Source: JBBDWJ01 sp963824095 (GTDB lineage: Bacteria > Acidobacteriota > Terriglobia > Bryobacterales > UBA6623). Taken from it: a stretch of 64,000 nt of DNA. The stretch's first letter is position 1. Every line of letters begins with the position of its first letter. The stretch lies in assembly GCA_963824095.1 (NCBI GenBank), contig CAWGNS010000007.1:62001-126000 (forward strand). Reading direction: 5' to 3'. The position numbers were made by a program, and so were the translations under genes. A model generated the notes under the pieces. That model saw only the letters and a program-made list of their open reading frames with translations. It was not told the DNA's origin and ran no database searches. Positions 44,022 through 51,648 of this stretch are shown here, piece by piece.

Positions 44022-44414
44022 GTGTTCGAAGTCATTGCCGAGCCGAACCGCCGGGCGATCTTGAGCCTGCTGGTCTCGTCCCAACAGTCGGTGGGCGAGA
44101 TCGAGCGGCAACTTCGCATGCCGCAGCCGACCGTGTCCAAGCACTTGCGCGTGCTGCGCGAGGCCGGTTTCGTCGAATCCACGGTGGACGCCCAGCGCCG
44201 TCTCTACCGTCTGAAGCCGGAACCGTTTCAGGAGGTCGACGCCTGGCTGGCGCCGTTCCGCCGCTTTTGGTCCGCTCACCTGGACGCTCTCGAACGCCAC
44301 CTCGACCGCATGGAGCAGTCGACACCGACTAAGGCTCAAGCGACACCTGCCAAAACTCGGCCGACACCAACCAAGACTCGGGCATCGAAAAGGAAGACAA
44401 GGAGAAGAACATGA
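44022..44414 (+). CDS. ArsR/SmtB family transcriptional repressor
   Basis: A 130-residue winged-helix repressor: FEVIAEPNRRAILSLLVSSQ, SVGEIERQLRMPQPTVSKHLRVLREAGFVESTV (recognition helix MPQPTVSKHLRVL). There are no Cys metal sites, so it is the non-metal type that usually pairs with SRPBCC genes. A Lys/Thr-rich tail with TPTKAQATPAKTRPTPTKTR units ends the protein. GTG at 44022 is preferred for the AAGGAAG site. The stop overlaps the next gene by four bases (ATGA), so the pair is translationally coupled. Confidence 0.9.
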   Translation: MFEVIAEPNRRAILSLLVSSQQSVGEIERQLRMPQPTVSKHLRVLREAGFVESTVDAQRRLYRLKPEPFQEVDAWLAPFRRFWSAHLDALERHLDRMEQSTPTKAQATPAKTRPTPTKTRASKRKTRRRT

Positions 44415-44980
44415 CCGATCGCGAGCAGTACGCGCCGGGTCCGGCCAGCGGAGCGAAGGTGCAAAAGGACGGAGAGAACTGGACGCTCATTGTCGTCCGG
44501 GACCTGCGCCATCCGCCGGAAAAAGTCTGGCAGGCGATCACCGATCCGGCGCACCTGCGCGAGTGGGCGCCTTTCGACGCCGACGGGAGCCTGGGCACGA
44601 TTGGAAACACGGTGAAGCTCACCACGGTGGGGGCCCCCACGCCGCATGTTTCCGAAACAACCGTGACCCGAGCCGACGCTCCCAACGTGCTCGAGTACAA
44701 CTGGGGTGGCTTCGATATGCGCTGGGAACTCGAAGCCGTTGGCGGCGGCACGCGCCTGACGCTGTGGACCAACATCGATCGCCGTTTCATCTCGATGGGC
44801 GCCGCCGGGTGGCACATTTGTCTCGACGTTCTGGACCGCCTGCTCAGCGGGACTCCCATCGGCCGCATCGTCGGTCCCGACGCCCTGAAGTTCGGAGGCT
44901 GGCAGCGATTGAACGCCGAGTACGCCAAGCAGTTCGGAGTGGAGCCCCCTGCCTGGCCGCCAGCCGCTCCAAACGGTTGA
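44411..44980 (+). CDS. SRPBCC (AHSA1-like) ligand-binding protein
   Basis: A 189-residue START/Bet v1-like protein: LIVVRDLRHPPEKVWQAITDPAHLREWAPF is the AHSA1 N-terminal signature and GTRLTLWTNIDRR the second. These proteins form a hydrophobic pocket for lipids or small molecules. Position between ArsR and DoxX is a common bacterial arrangement. AAGGAGAAG precedes the ATG. Confidence 0.9.
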   Translation: MTDREQYAPGPASGAKVQKDGENWTLIVVRDLRHPPEKVWQAITDPAHLREWAPFDADGSLGTIGNTVKLTTVGAPTPHVSETTVTRADAPNVLEYNWGGFDMRWELEAVGGGTRLTLWTNIDRRFISMGAAGWHICLDVLDRLLSGTPIGRIVGPDALKFGGWQRLNAEYAKQFGVEPPAWPPAAPNG

Positions 44981-45095
44981 GGCACGAGTGGGAGCCTGGA
45001 AGCGTTACGGAAGTCGCCATGGGCTCGAAGCTTTGAAGCCCGAAGGCAGGAAACGTTGAAGCCCCGCTCAAGGAAAGCGTAGGAGGAAGAATCTC

Positions 45096-45578
45096 ATGCA
45101 ATCGATCCTGCAGAAGCCGGCCGTCGCCGCCGGCCAGCCCACCCCCAAAGCCCAGCCCGACGCCCAAGCCCAGGTCATGTCCAAAACCCAGGCTAGTTCC
45201 AAAACCGCGACCATCTTCTATTGGACGGTCACCGCACTCTTCTGCCTGCAGATGAGCTTCACCGCCTACGCGCAACTGCAACTGCCGCAGGTGGCCGAGG
45301 CGTTCCAGCACCTCGGCTTTCCGGCCTACTTCCGGGTGGAACTTGCGTGGGCTAAATTCGTCGGCGTAGTGCTGCTGCTTGCGCCGCTGCCGCCGCGCCT
45401 CAAGGAGTGGGCTTACGCCGGCTTCGCCATCGACCTCGCCTCGGCGCTCATCGCGCACCTCGCGTTGGGCGACGGGCCCGAGGCCTGGGGCTGGGCGGCG
45501 GCAACCGGTGTGCTGTGGGGGTTCTCGTACATTTTCTGGCGTCGCCAGCCTTCAGGGAATCCCCGCGTGCTGAAATAA
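45096..45578 (+). CDS. DoxX-like integral membrane protein
   Basis: A 160-residue protein with a soluble N-terminus of about 35 residues rich in Ala/Gln/Lys, then four hydrophobic segments. LQLPQVAEAFQHLGFPAYFRVELAWAKFVGVVLLLAP is the DoxX-like core. GGAGGAAG site before the ATG. Third gene of the ArsR operon; probable redox or stress-related membrane component by family. Its last 27 bases overlap the end of the convergent gene. Confidence 0.87.
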   Translation: MQSILQKPAVAAGQPTPKAQPDAQAQVMSKTQASSKTATIFYWTVTALFCLQMSFTAYAQLQLPQVAEAFQHLGFPAYFRVELAWAKFVGVVLLLAPLPPRLKEWAYAGFAIDLASALIAHLALGDGPEAWGWAAATGVLWGFSYIFWRRQPSGNPRVLK

Positions 45579-46721
45579 CTCACCCGTGCCTACGTTAATC
45601 GCCGTTTCCCCGACAGGCTCGTCCGTTGTGCCGTCAATGGTGATGAGCTTGCCATTTTTTGCGTCCGCCGCGACCACCGTCGAGCCGTCAAAACTTACCG
45701 CGATGGACTGCACGAAGTTGGATGAATCGAGCGGCGCGAAACCGAGGATCGTATTGGTGATCGCATCGATGATCTCGACGCCGCGGAAACTGCTGGCGTA
45801 GACCCGGCGGCCGTTGGGGCTCACAGCCAGTCCGTGGCCATGGCTACCGTGCCTCACCGTCGTGACGATCTCACCCGTGGCCGTGTCGATCACCGTGGTA
45901 CCAAATGGCGAGGCGCACGCCTGCAGCGCATAGAGAAGGTTGCCGTCGGCGCTGAGCGCCAGGCGGTCGAAACATCCGTTCGTGGGGGCGGCAATCTGGC
46001 CGGTGATCTTCCGGCTGGCGATATCGAAGACCAGTATCGAGGAGTAGCCGTCGATGTAGAGCGTGTTGCCGTCGGGCGATAGGGCCATCCATTGTGGACG
46101 GGTATTGTCCGGCATCGGCAGCTTCGCATCAATCTTATTGGTCTCCGTATTGATAATGGTCAGCTGCGGTGGACTGGAATGGGAAACAAAGAGCAGCTTT
46201 CCGCCCAGCGTCAGCAGCGCCGCCTGGGGTGATGGATCCACTCCAATCTCCGCCACCTGGTGGAAATCGGTGGTATCGAGGACGCGGACCCGGTCTTGCC
46301 CGACGTACTCAACGACGTACAGCCTTTGGTCCGCGGGAGTCTGGAACGCGGCCTGCACCGTCGGCCTCGGCGTGGAAAAACTCGCTGCATTCGCCCGAAG
46401 GAAGCTGAAAGACGGAAGCTGGAAGGGGTTTTCAAATTCCTGAGGCAGGATCGTGGTGTCCGTCGGAAGAGAAGGTTTGCCGCCGCCGCAGTCCTTGGTC
46501 TCGCGCAGAATCCACATGCCGCTGAAACGCCGATAGGTCTGCACGACGCACTTGTAGTCGGGGTCGGGGGCGATCCACCACACCTCGAATTCGCCCGGGG
46601 CCGTCGCTTGCGCCTGGACCCGATAGTTGTTTCCGTTCCATCCGGCCGGGGGCGGATATTGCGCCGCTGCCTGGAGAGCCAGGAACGCGATCAGCAGGAC
46701 GCAGTGTAGGAGTCTGCTCAT
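45552..46721 (-). CDS. secreted YncE-like beta-propeller protein
   Basis: A 389-residue exported protein (signal SRLLHCVLLIAFLALQAAAQ). An N-terminal domain of about 100 residues precedes a seven-bladed YVTN-type propeller (VLDTTDFHQVAEIGVDPSPQ, IINTETNKIDAKLPMPDNTR, VFDIASRKITGQIAAPT, VIDTATGEIVTTV). ATG at 46721 has TGAGGCC upstream and begins eight bases after the stop of the TIGR03437 gene, so the two form an operon. Ligand unknown. Confidence 0.85.
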   Translation of the reverse strand: MSRLLHCVLLIAFLALQAAAQYPPPAGWNGNNYRVQAQATAPGEFEVWWIAPDPDYKCVVQTYRRFSGMWILRETKDCGGGKPSLPTDTTILPQEFENPFQLPSFSFLRANAASFSTPRPTVQAAFQTPADQRLYVVEYVGQDRVRVLDTTDFHQVAEIGVDPSPQAALLTLGGKLLFVSHSSPPQLTIINTETNKIDAKLPMPDNTRPQWMALSPDGNTLYIDGYSSILVFDIASRKITGQIAAPTNGCFDRLALSADGNLLYALQACASPFGTTVIDTATGEIVTTVRHGSHGHGLAVSPNGRRVYASSFRGVEIIDAITNTILGFAPLDSSNFVQSIAVSFDGSTVVAADAKNGKLITIDGTTDEPVGETAINVGTGELFQHAGIP

Positions 46722-46729
46722 GATCGGCC

Positions 46730-48418
46730 TCAGTACCACCATACGGTCCTCGCGCTCCAGGCCGAATACAGCAGCCAGCCCGCGTCCAGGCCCGGAGCTT
46801 CAAAACCGGTCGGCTGGCGCAACGGGGCCGAGCCAACCAGCAAGACGCCGTCGGCCGATTTTGCGTAGGCAGGCGACTCCGGCAGCGATGCCAGTACATA
46901 GGCCGGCACGGTGAGCTTCCCGGTGGCTGGGAGAGCAGAGCAAACAAATAGCGACGAAGAGTCGGCGGCCAGGTTGACGCTGACTCCCGCGGCGATGATC
47001 AGATCGCGTTCCGCATCGCCTCCCGACCAATGGATGTCGAGGTCCTTGCTGCGGTCGACTCCCTGCAGCGCGTCGCGATTCGTCCACTGGATCGATGACG
47101 CCGGGTTGAACGCAACCTGGAAGGCCCCGATGTCCGCGCCGCCCGGCGCAGAGATTGCGGACGCGGCGCCCAGCTTCAAGTTGGCGCTTCCTTCGTCGTT
47201 CCAGTTGAAGCCAAGAAAACCCCAATGCCAGCCCGGTGGACCGGCGACCTGATTGACTGCGGTTCCCGCCACCGTCACGGCGTCCCCGGCGTCGAGTTCG
47301 CGTCCACTGGCGCTGAGTCCGGCCGGCCAGGCGCCGCCCAGCAGGTCGCCGTTGACGAGATACACCGTGCAGGAACCCGCCGGCGGCAGCGAGAACACGG
47401 GATTGAACTGGAAGTTCGCTTCCTGTCGAAATGTCGCCAGCGCCCAATCCGCGGTGGAGATCGGCGTTGTCGTGGGATTGATGTACTGCATCTGCTCGAC
47501 GCGTTGCGTCGCGATGACGCCGAGTTTGCCTCCCGCGAGCATGCGCGAGGCGATCGGCTGGCCGGGTTCCGAGCAGGCGCCGCCTGAGCCCGCGATTGCC
47601 AGCGTTGCCGCATTGCTCGGCGTGGTTCCGTTGGTGCGAACCTGCACCGGCACCCAACAGCCCGCGGGAGCGTCCGCGGGCACCTCGAAGACGATCTGAT
47701 CCAGCCCGGCGCAACACGGGGACCGCCCGCTATAGAGCCGTTTCGCCGGCCGCCCTCCCACGAATACCTCGACCGGAACCGGCAGGTCGCCGGCCGGCGG
47801 CGCCACATTGTCTGGCGCGGTAATGGCCCCCAGACCCGTGCCCCACAAGGTGATCACCTGTCCGGGCTTGGCGGACGCCGCCAGAGTATTCAGCGGTTGG
47901 TTCTCCTGCGACTCGAAGTTCTGGAAAATCCCCGGCCCGATTCCCTGGCTGTTCTGCGTGAAGATTCCGACCGAGGAGGCGGTCACGACGGCCGGCGAGG
48001 GGCTGCCGGCGACGCCGTCCCTGGTGACGCGGACGACGACTTTGCCGAGCGGTGCGTTCGACGGCAGCACGGCGTTGATTTGGTTGCCCGAAACGTAGAG
48101 CGGAAAAGCATCCACCGAGGAGGCGCCCTGAGAGATGTTGATGGACACCCCGCCGAGCGTTGTGCCGAGGGGGAAAGACTCCGCTTTCGCCGGTTCGTCC
48201 GGGCCCAGGTCGGTCCCGAACAGAGTGAAGATCGACCCGCGCGCCAGCGAGCCGGCGGGCACGCCTCCCGGGGCGTAGCTCGCGCCGTTGAAGATGGCGC
48301 GGTAGTAGATGTAGGGCTTCTGAGCCGCCGCCGAGACAGTCAGGAGCCCAGCGACCACAAGCGCTCGGCATCCAGCGCTAAGAATGTAAACAGCCTTCGA
48401 ACCATCAAGAACCGGCAC
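46730..48418 (-). CDS. secreted protein with N-terminal TIGR03437 domain
   Basis: About 562 residues. Signal region LSAGCRALVVAGLLTVSAAAQ. TIGR03437 hallmarks lie in the first half: FNGASYAPGGVPAGSLARGS, ITLWGTGLGAITAPD, and SPCCAGLDQIVFEVPADAP. The second half has no recognised domain. The domain is usually C-terminal in repeat proteins but here comes first. The start is uncertain; GTG at 48418 has AGGGG just upstream, an alternative GTG lies at 48481. Operon with the downstream propeller gene. Confidence 0.8.
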   Translation of the reverse strand: MPVLDGSKAVYILSAGCRALVVAGLLTVSAAAQKPYIYYRAIFNGASYAPGGVPAGSLARGSIFTLFGTDLGPDEPAKAESFPLGTTLGGVSINISQGASSVDAFPLYVSGNQINAVLPSNAPLGKVVVRVTRDGVAGSPSPAVVTASSVGIFTQNSQGIGPGIFQNFESQENQPLNTLAASAKPGQVITLWGTGLGAITAPDNVAPPAGDLPVPVEVFVGGRPAKRLYSGRSPCCAGLDQIVFEVPADAPAGCWVPVQVRTNGTTPSNAATLAIAGSGGACSEPGQPIASRMLAGGKLGVIATQRVEQMQYINPTTTPISTADWALATFRQEANFQFNPVFSLPPAGSCTVYLVNGDLLGGAWPAGLSASGRELDAGDAVTVAGTAVNQVAGPPGWHWGFLGFNWNDEGSANLKLGAASAISAPGGADIGAFQVAFNPASSIQWTNRDALQGVDRSKDLDIHWSGGDAERDLIIAAGVSVNLAADSSSLFVCSALPATGKLTVPAYVLASLPESPAYAKSADGVLLVGSAPLRQPTGFEAPGLDAGWLLYSAWSARTVWWY

Positions 48419-48631
48419 CGCCCCTGCTCCCGTTGCGTCGCAGAAATTCCGGGGTTGAACGCGCTTGCCGTCCAAGTCCACCGGGCAGGTTTACCTCGGA
48501 TCCCTGTCTTTGGCTTACCGAGATCCGTAGAGTATACACCAACCGCCTCAAACACTTCGGCTCGCGGGCCACACCTGGTGACTGTGCCGCCCGGCATGGA
48601 CGTTTTCGAAAATGGGATTGGGTTCGTTTTG

Positions 48632-49402
48632 TCAGTTTTTGGTGTTTTTTGGACGGCGCGGGGATTTCGCCGTAGAGAGTTGAGAGGCAGCGTTTGCGGC
48701 CCGGGCGGGTTTGTTGGGATGGGCGGCGTTGGAAGCGCTGGCTTTGGTGGGGGTCTCGGATGGAGTGGCGGCGGACGGAGTGGCTGCGGAGGGAATGACG
48801 GCGACGGATTGTGCTGGGGCGGGTTGGGCTGGACCGGATTGGGCAGAGCCCGATTGGGCTGGGGAGGCGGTGGGGCGGGGTTTGGGGCGGCGGGTTGGGC
48901 CCGCGCGGCGGGCTTTGAGGAGTTGGGCCAGGGCTTTGAAATAGTGGCGGCTCAAGCGGGCTTCGTGGCGGGATAGCTTCGATAGCGGGTCGGAGGCGTC
49001 GGCGTCGTTGATGAGGGCGTAGCCGAGCAGGCAGATTTCCGACAGGGCGGGATCGTCGGGGAGCTCGTCGGGGTATTTGTCGGTGAAGCGGCGGGATCGT
49101 TCGATGCGCTGGAGCAACACGGCGGATTCGAAGCGGGCGGCGCGGCGCAGGCGCCAATCCGAGTCAGCGAGCTGGCGGAGGAGGCTTTGCTCGAGGGCGG
49201 ACTGGGGCTGGAATTCGTTCTCGAATTGGTCGAGCAGGGCTTGATAATCCTCGGAGCTTTCCGACGGCAGGACGGCATTTCGAGCGGAGAATCCGTGCGT
49301 GACGGCGTTGGCGGCCGAAATTGCCTTGCCTTCGGGCGATTGCGGTCCGGTGCTGAGGGCGGCGTTGCGGCGATTGGCCTGGATCTGACGTTCGGTTGCC
49401 AT
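48632..49402 (-). CDS. 'NRRNAxxSTGP' family protein of unknown function
   Basis: A 256-residue protein. The N-terminus ANRRNAALSTGPQSPEGKA followed by ANAVTHGFSARNAVL is a signature I know from multicopy families of Acidobacteria and Planctomycetes with no known function. A helical middle part follows (FENEFQPQSALEQSLLRQLA, DWRLRRAARFESAVL). The last 90 residues are low-complexity Ala/Pro/Ser/Lys. GAGG lies 11 bases before the ATG. A 5' fragment of a close relative lies at 57780-57880. Confidence 0.8.
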   Translation of the reverse strand: MATERQIQANRRNAALSTGPQSPEGKAISAANAVTHGFSARNAVLPSESSEDYQALLDQFENEFQPQSALEQSLLRQLADSDWRLRRAARFESAVLLQRIERSRRFTDKYPDELPDDPALSEICLLGYALINDADASDPLSKLSRHEARLSRHYFKALAQLLKARRAGPTRRPKPRPTASPAQSGSAQSGPAQPAPAQSVAVIPSAATPSAATPSETPTKASASNAAHPNKPARAANAASQLSTAKSPRRPKNTKN

Positions 49403-49666
49403 ATGCGGTACCTCGGCGCTTGCTTTTCTTCCAGGATAGCGGGCGCGGCCAAGGATTTTGGTGGGGGTGGCGGGGGAAGTGTTTTGGGATCAGTGGGTTA
49501 GGGTTTTTTGGCGGGATGTGACTACCCTTTGTTGCGAGATGCCGCCACTGCGGATTCCCCCATGGCGAGGGCGCGCGGGAAAAAGGCTAGGCGCGCTGGG
49601 CATGACGGCGGGCTTCCGGCGAGAGGCGTTCGAGGGCGCGCCAAAAGCCCTCGGTCGCCAGCGACT

Positions 49667-49879
49667 TCATAGGTCTTCGGGGCGCAGCTCGCGAACGCGG
49701 CCCGCGCGAATGTCCTCGCGCGCCTGCTCGACCAGCCGGCGCAGCTTTTCGCGGCCGGCGTCGCCCGGGGAACCGCGTTCCCAGGCGATTTCGTCGAGAA
49801 TCTCGGCAGCCAGGTTATCCTGCTCGGCGGCCGGCAGATCCGAGGCCGCGGCGAAGGCTGTTTCCAGTAGCTTCGTCAC
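49667..49879 (-). CDS. small antitoxin-like protein
   Basis: A 70-residue acidic helical protein (KLLETAFAAASDLPAAEQDN, then LAAEILDEIAWERG). The pattern matches addiction-module component proteins that usually precede a RelE/ParE toxin. No toxin follows it; the next gene downstream is the NRRNA family protein. TACAAT lies six bases before the GTG start and no ribosome-binding site is visible. It could be an orphan antitoxin. Confidence 0.65.
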   Translation of the reverse strand: MTKLLETAFAAASDLPAAEQDNLAAEILDEIAWERGSPGDAGREKLRRLVEQAREDIRAGRVRELRPEDL

Positions 49880-49994
49880 GTTTCTATTGTACTGCCGGGG
49901 CGTGCGAGGGCTGGGCGGCCGCCCTCAGCGATCTCGCAGCTATTCCAGGCAATCGCCTGGAGGTCCTTAGCGCCAACCGGGCGGCAGATAGTGT

Positions 49995-50006
49995 ACCTTA
50001 AAAGGT
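49995..50006. promoter_or_regulatory. small palindrome before the HigB-like toxin gene
   Basis: ACCTT-AA-AAGGT, ending five bases before the toxin ATG. Toxin-antitoxin operons are usually autorepressed at short palindromes; this is a candidate operator only. Confidence 0.35.
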
Positions 50007-50011
50007 GCAGG

Positions 50012-50368
50012 ATGGCTGAGCATCCAACGCCACAGAAAACGCCCCTGATCTTCTTCCGCACGGATGCGGGAGGCGAGCCGGTTCGCGAGTGGCTGAGGGG
50101 TTTGACGGAGGAAGAACGGCAAGCCATCGGCAAAGATTTGTTGCGAGCTCAATGGCGCTGGCCGGTCGGTATGCCGCTCTGTCGCCCCTTAGGACAAGGG
50201 TTGTGGGAAGTGCGCACGGACCTGCCGGCGAATCGCACCGCGCGTGTGTTGCTCTGCCTGTACCGGGGACACCTCGTGGCGCTGCATGGTTGGATCAAGA
50301 AAACGCGGACGACTCCGGCCGCGGATCTGGCCGTGGCGCGCAAGCGAAAGAAGGAACTGGAGCGATGA
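50012..50368 (+). CDS. HigB/Gp49-like RelE-superfamily toxin
   Basis: A 118-residue basic protein. IFFRTDAGGEPVREWLRGLTEEERQAIGKDL and the core LGQGLWEVRTDLPANRTARVLLCLYRGHLVALHGWIKKT are typical of phage Gp49-like/HigB ribosome-dependent mRNA interferases. Toxin precedes antitoxin, the HigBA order. The stop overlaps the antitoxin ATG by four bases (ATGA). Confidence 0.88.
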   Translation: MAEHPTPQKTPLIFFRTDAGGEPVREWLRGLTEEERQAIGKDLLRAQWRWPVGMPLCRPLGQGLWEVRTDLPANRTARVLLCLYRGHLVALHGWIKKTRTTPAADLAVARKRKKELER

Positions 50369-50643
50369 GCAAGAAACATATGGGGTCGAGCATTGAGGAT
50401 TTCCTCAAAGAGGAAGGAATTTTCGAAGAGGCGCAAGCCGAGGCGGTGAAAGAAGTCATCGCCTGGCAGCTCGCCGAGGCCATGAAGGAAAAGAAAATCT
50501 CCAAGGCGCGCCTGGCCCGGCTGCTCAAGACCAGCCGCACGCAAGTGGATCGTTTGCTGGACCCCAAGAACGACGTGACGCTCTCCAGCCTGCAACGGGC
50601 GGCGGCGATGGTCGGGCGGCGGGTGCGAGTCGAGCTGGTGTGA
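50365..50643 (+). CDS. HigA-like XRE antitoxin
   Basis: A 92-residue helix-turn-helix protein: AIAW-type helix QLAEAMKEKKISKARLARLL then KTSRTQVDRLLDPKNDVTLS. It is the antitoxin of the overlapping toxin gene, expected to bind the toxin and repress the operon. A family III repeat follows directly at 50650. Confidence 0.88.
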   Translation: MSKKHMGSSIEDFLKEEGIFEEAQAEAVKEVIAWQLAEAMKEKKISKARLARLLKTSRTQVDRLLDPKNDVTLSSLQRAAAMVGRRVRVELV

Positions 50644-50649
50644 GGGGTC

Positions 50650-50675
50650 GGTTGCGGACCTGCCCCTCATTCCCC
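50650..50675 (+). repeat. GGGACAG family III repeat, diverged copy
   Basis: GGTTGCGGACCTGCCCCTCA then TTCCCC. The better copies are at 57938-57963 and 59649-59674 (TTGCGGACCTGTCCCTSATT). Confidence 0.5.
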
Positions 50676-50700
50676 TGTCGCTCATTCCCCACGTTGTCCG

Positions 50701-50728
50701 TTGACCGACTCCGCCAATGGCTTACACT
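50701..50728 (+). promoter_or_regulatory. promoter of the BrnT-XRE module
   Basis: TTGACC (50701-50706), 16-base spacer, TACACT (50723-50728). The hexamer ends five bases before the GTG start at 50734 and there is no ribosome-binding site, so the transcript is probably leaderless. Confidence 0.6.
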
Positions 50729-50733
50729 GAGAA

Positions 50734-51027
50734 GTGCGCTTCGAATGGGACCCGCGCAAGGAACGGGCCAATCAGAAAAAGCACGGGCTCTCGTTCGACC
50801 AGGCTGTCGAACTGTTTACCGGGGACAGGGACTACCTGGAGATCTACGACGAGGGGCACTCGGACGCAGAGGACCGCTTCCTTGCCATTGGCCCGATCCG
50901 CAGCGGTGTCGTGGTGGTGGTCTACAGCGAGCCTCGAGAGGATCTCATTCGAGTGTTGAGCGCGAGGAGAGCGACGAAGAGAGAAGTCCTGCTCTTGCAG
51001 CAATACCTTGGGGGCATCGATGGTTGA
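50734..51027 (+). CDS. brnT: BrnT family toxin
   Basis: A 97-residue RelE-fold toxin: RFEWDPRKERANQKKHGLSF at the N-terminus and IRVLSARRATKREVLLLQQY at the C-terminus are the BrnT signatures. It starts at a GTG with only five bases after the -10. It overlaps the following antitoxin gene by eight bases. BrnT is usually paired with a ribbon-helix-helix BrnA; here the partner is an XRE protein. Confidence 0.87.
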   Translation: MRFEWDPRKERANQKKHGLSFDQAVELFTGDRDYLEIYDEGHSDAEDRFLAIGPIRSGVVVVVYSEPREDLIRVLSARRATKREVLLLQQYLGGIDG

Positions 51028-51313
51028 CGACATTCGCGAGTTGACGAGCGAAGATTTTGCGCGCGCCATGCCGCGGCGACAGCGCGAGCGGATCATGCGG
51101 GGCGAGATTGACCCGCCGAAGGACATCGCCGCACTGCGCCGGTTCGCCGGCCTGACGCAACAAGAGTTCGCCGAGGCGCTGGGCATCAGCGTTCATACTT
51201 TGCGCAACTGGGAGCAAGGCCGCCGGAGCCCGGAAGGTCCGGCGCTCGCCCTGCTGCGTGTGGCGGCCCGGCATCCGCGGGTGTTGCGGGAGAATCTTGC
51301 GGCGCCGGCGTGA
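51020..51313 (+). CDS. XRE-family antitoxin (NadS/HigA-like) paired with BrnT
   Basis: A 97-residue helix-turn-helix protein: DIAALRRFAGLTQQEFAEAL, then GISVHTLRNWEQGRRSPEGP. The C-terminal ALLRVAARHPRVLRENL is typical of antitoxins that accompany RelE-type toxins. The eight-base overlap with brnT makes a two-gene operon. It should neutralise the toxin and repress the promoter at 50701. Confidence 0.87.
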   Translation: MVDDIRELTSEDFARAMPRRQRERIMRGEIDPPKDIAALRRFAGLTQQEFAEALGISVHTLRNWEQGRRSPEGPALALLRVAARHPRVLRENLAAPA

Positions 51314-51648
51314 ATGGAGGTTGGGGCAAAGGGGCACCCATCCGCCGAGCATTCCCCAACGGAAGTCCCTCCGATGCGGCGAAATTCGGGCTCTGGACCC
51401 CAATTGCGCCTGGATTTGCGTTACGATGTGACCGATAAGTCGAGGCTGTCCCGACTTTCCATGACTTTCCATTGGGTCCATGTCATTGAATCTTAATCAC
51501 TTACATGAAATTGAGGCTGTCACGTTTTCCCCTGTTCTTGTCCCCCGTCTTTTCCCCGATTTTCCCGAACCCCTTCGAGTCTGGGTTAAACTGTCGTTCT
51601 ACTCGGCTCAAAGCTGTCGCTGGCGCCGAGCTCGAGCTTCATCGGTAG
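51314..51648. other. 335-base gap, family IV repeats
   Basis: Two family IV repeats (51439-51473 and 51508-51567) fill most of it. No gene seen. Composition becomes visibly AT-richer from here to about 54.1 kb. Confidence 0.5.
51439..51567 (-). repeat. GGGACAG family IV repeats, copies C and D
   Basis: Copy C (51439-51473) read on the minus strand gives TGGAAAGTCGGGACAGCCTC. Copy D (51508-51567) gives tandem GGGGAAAAG-like units followed by GGAAAACGTGACAGCCTCAA. Copy D matches 62572-62595 in 22 of 24 bases. Confidence 0.55.
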
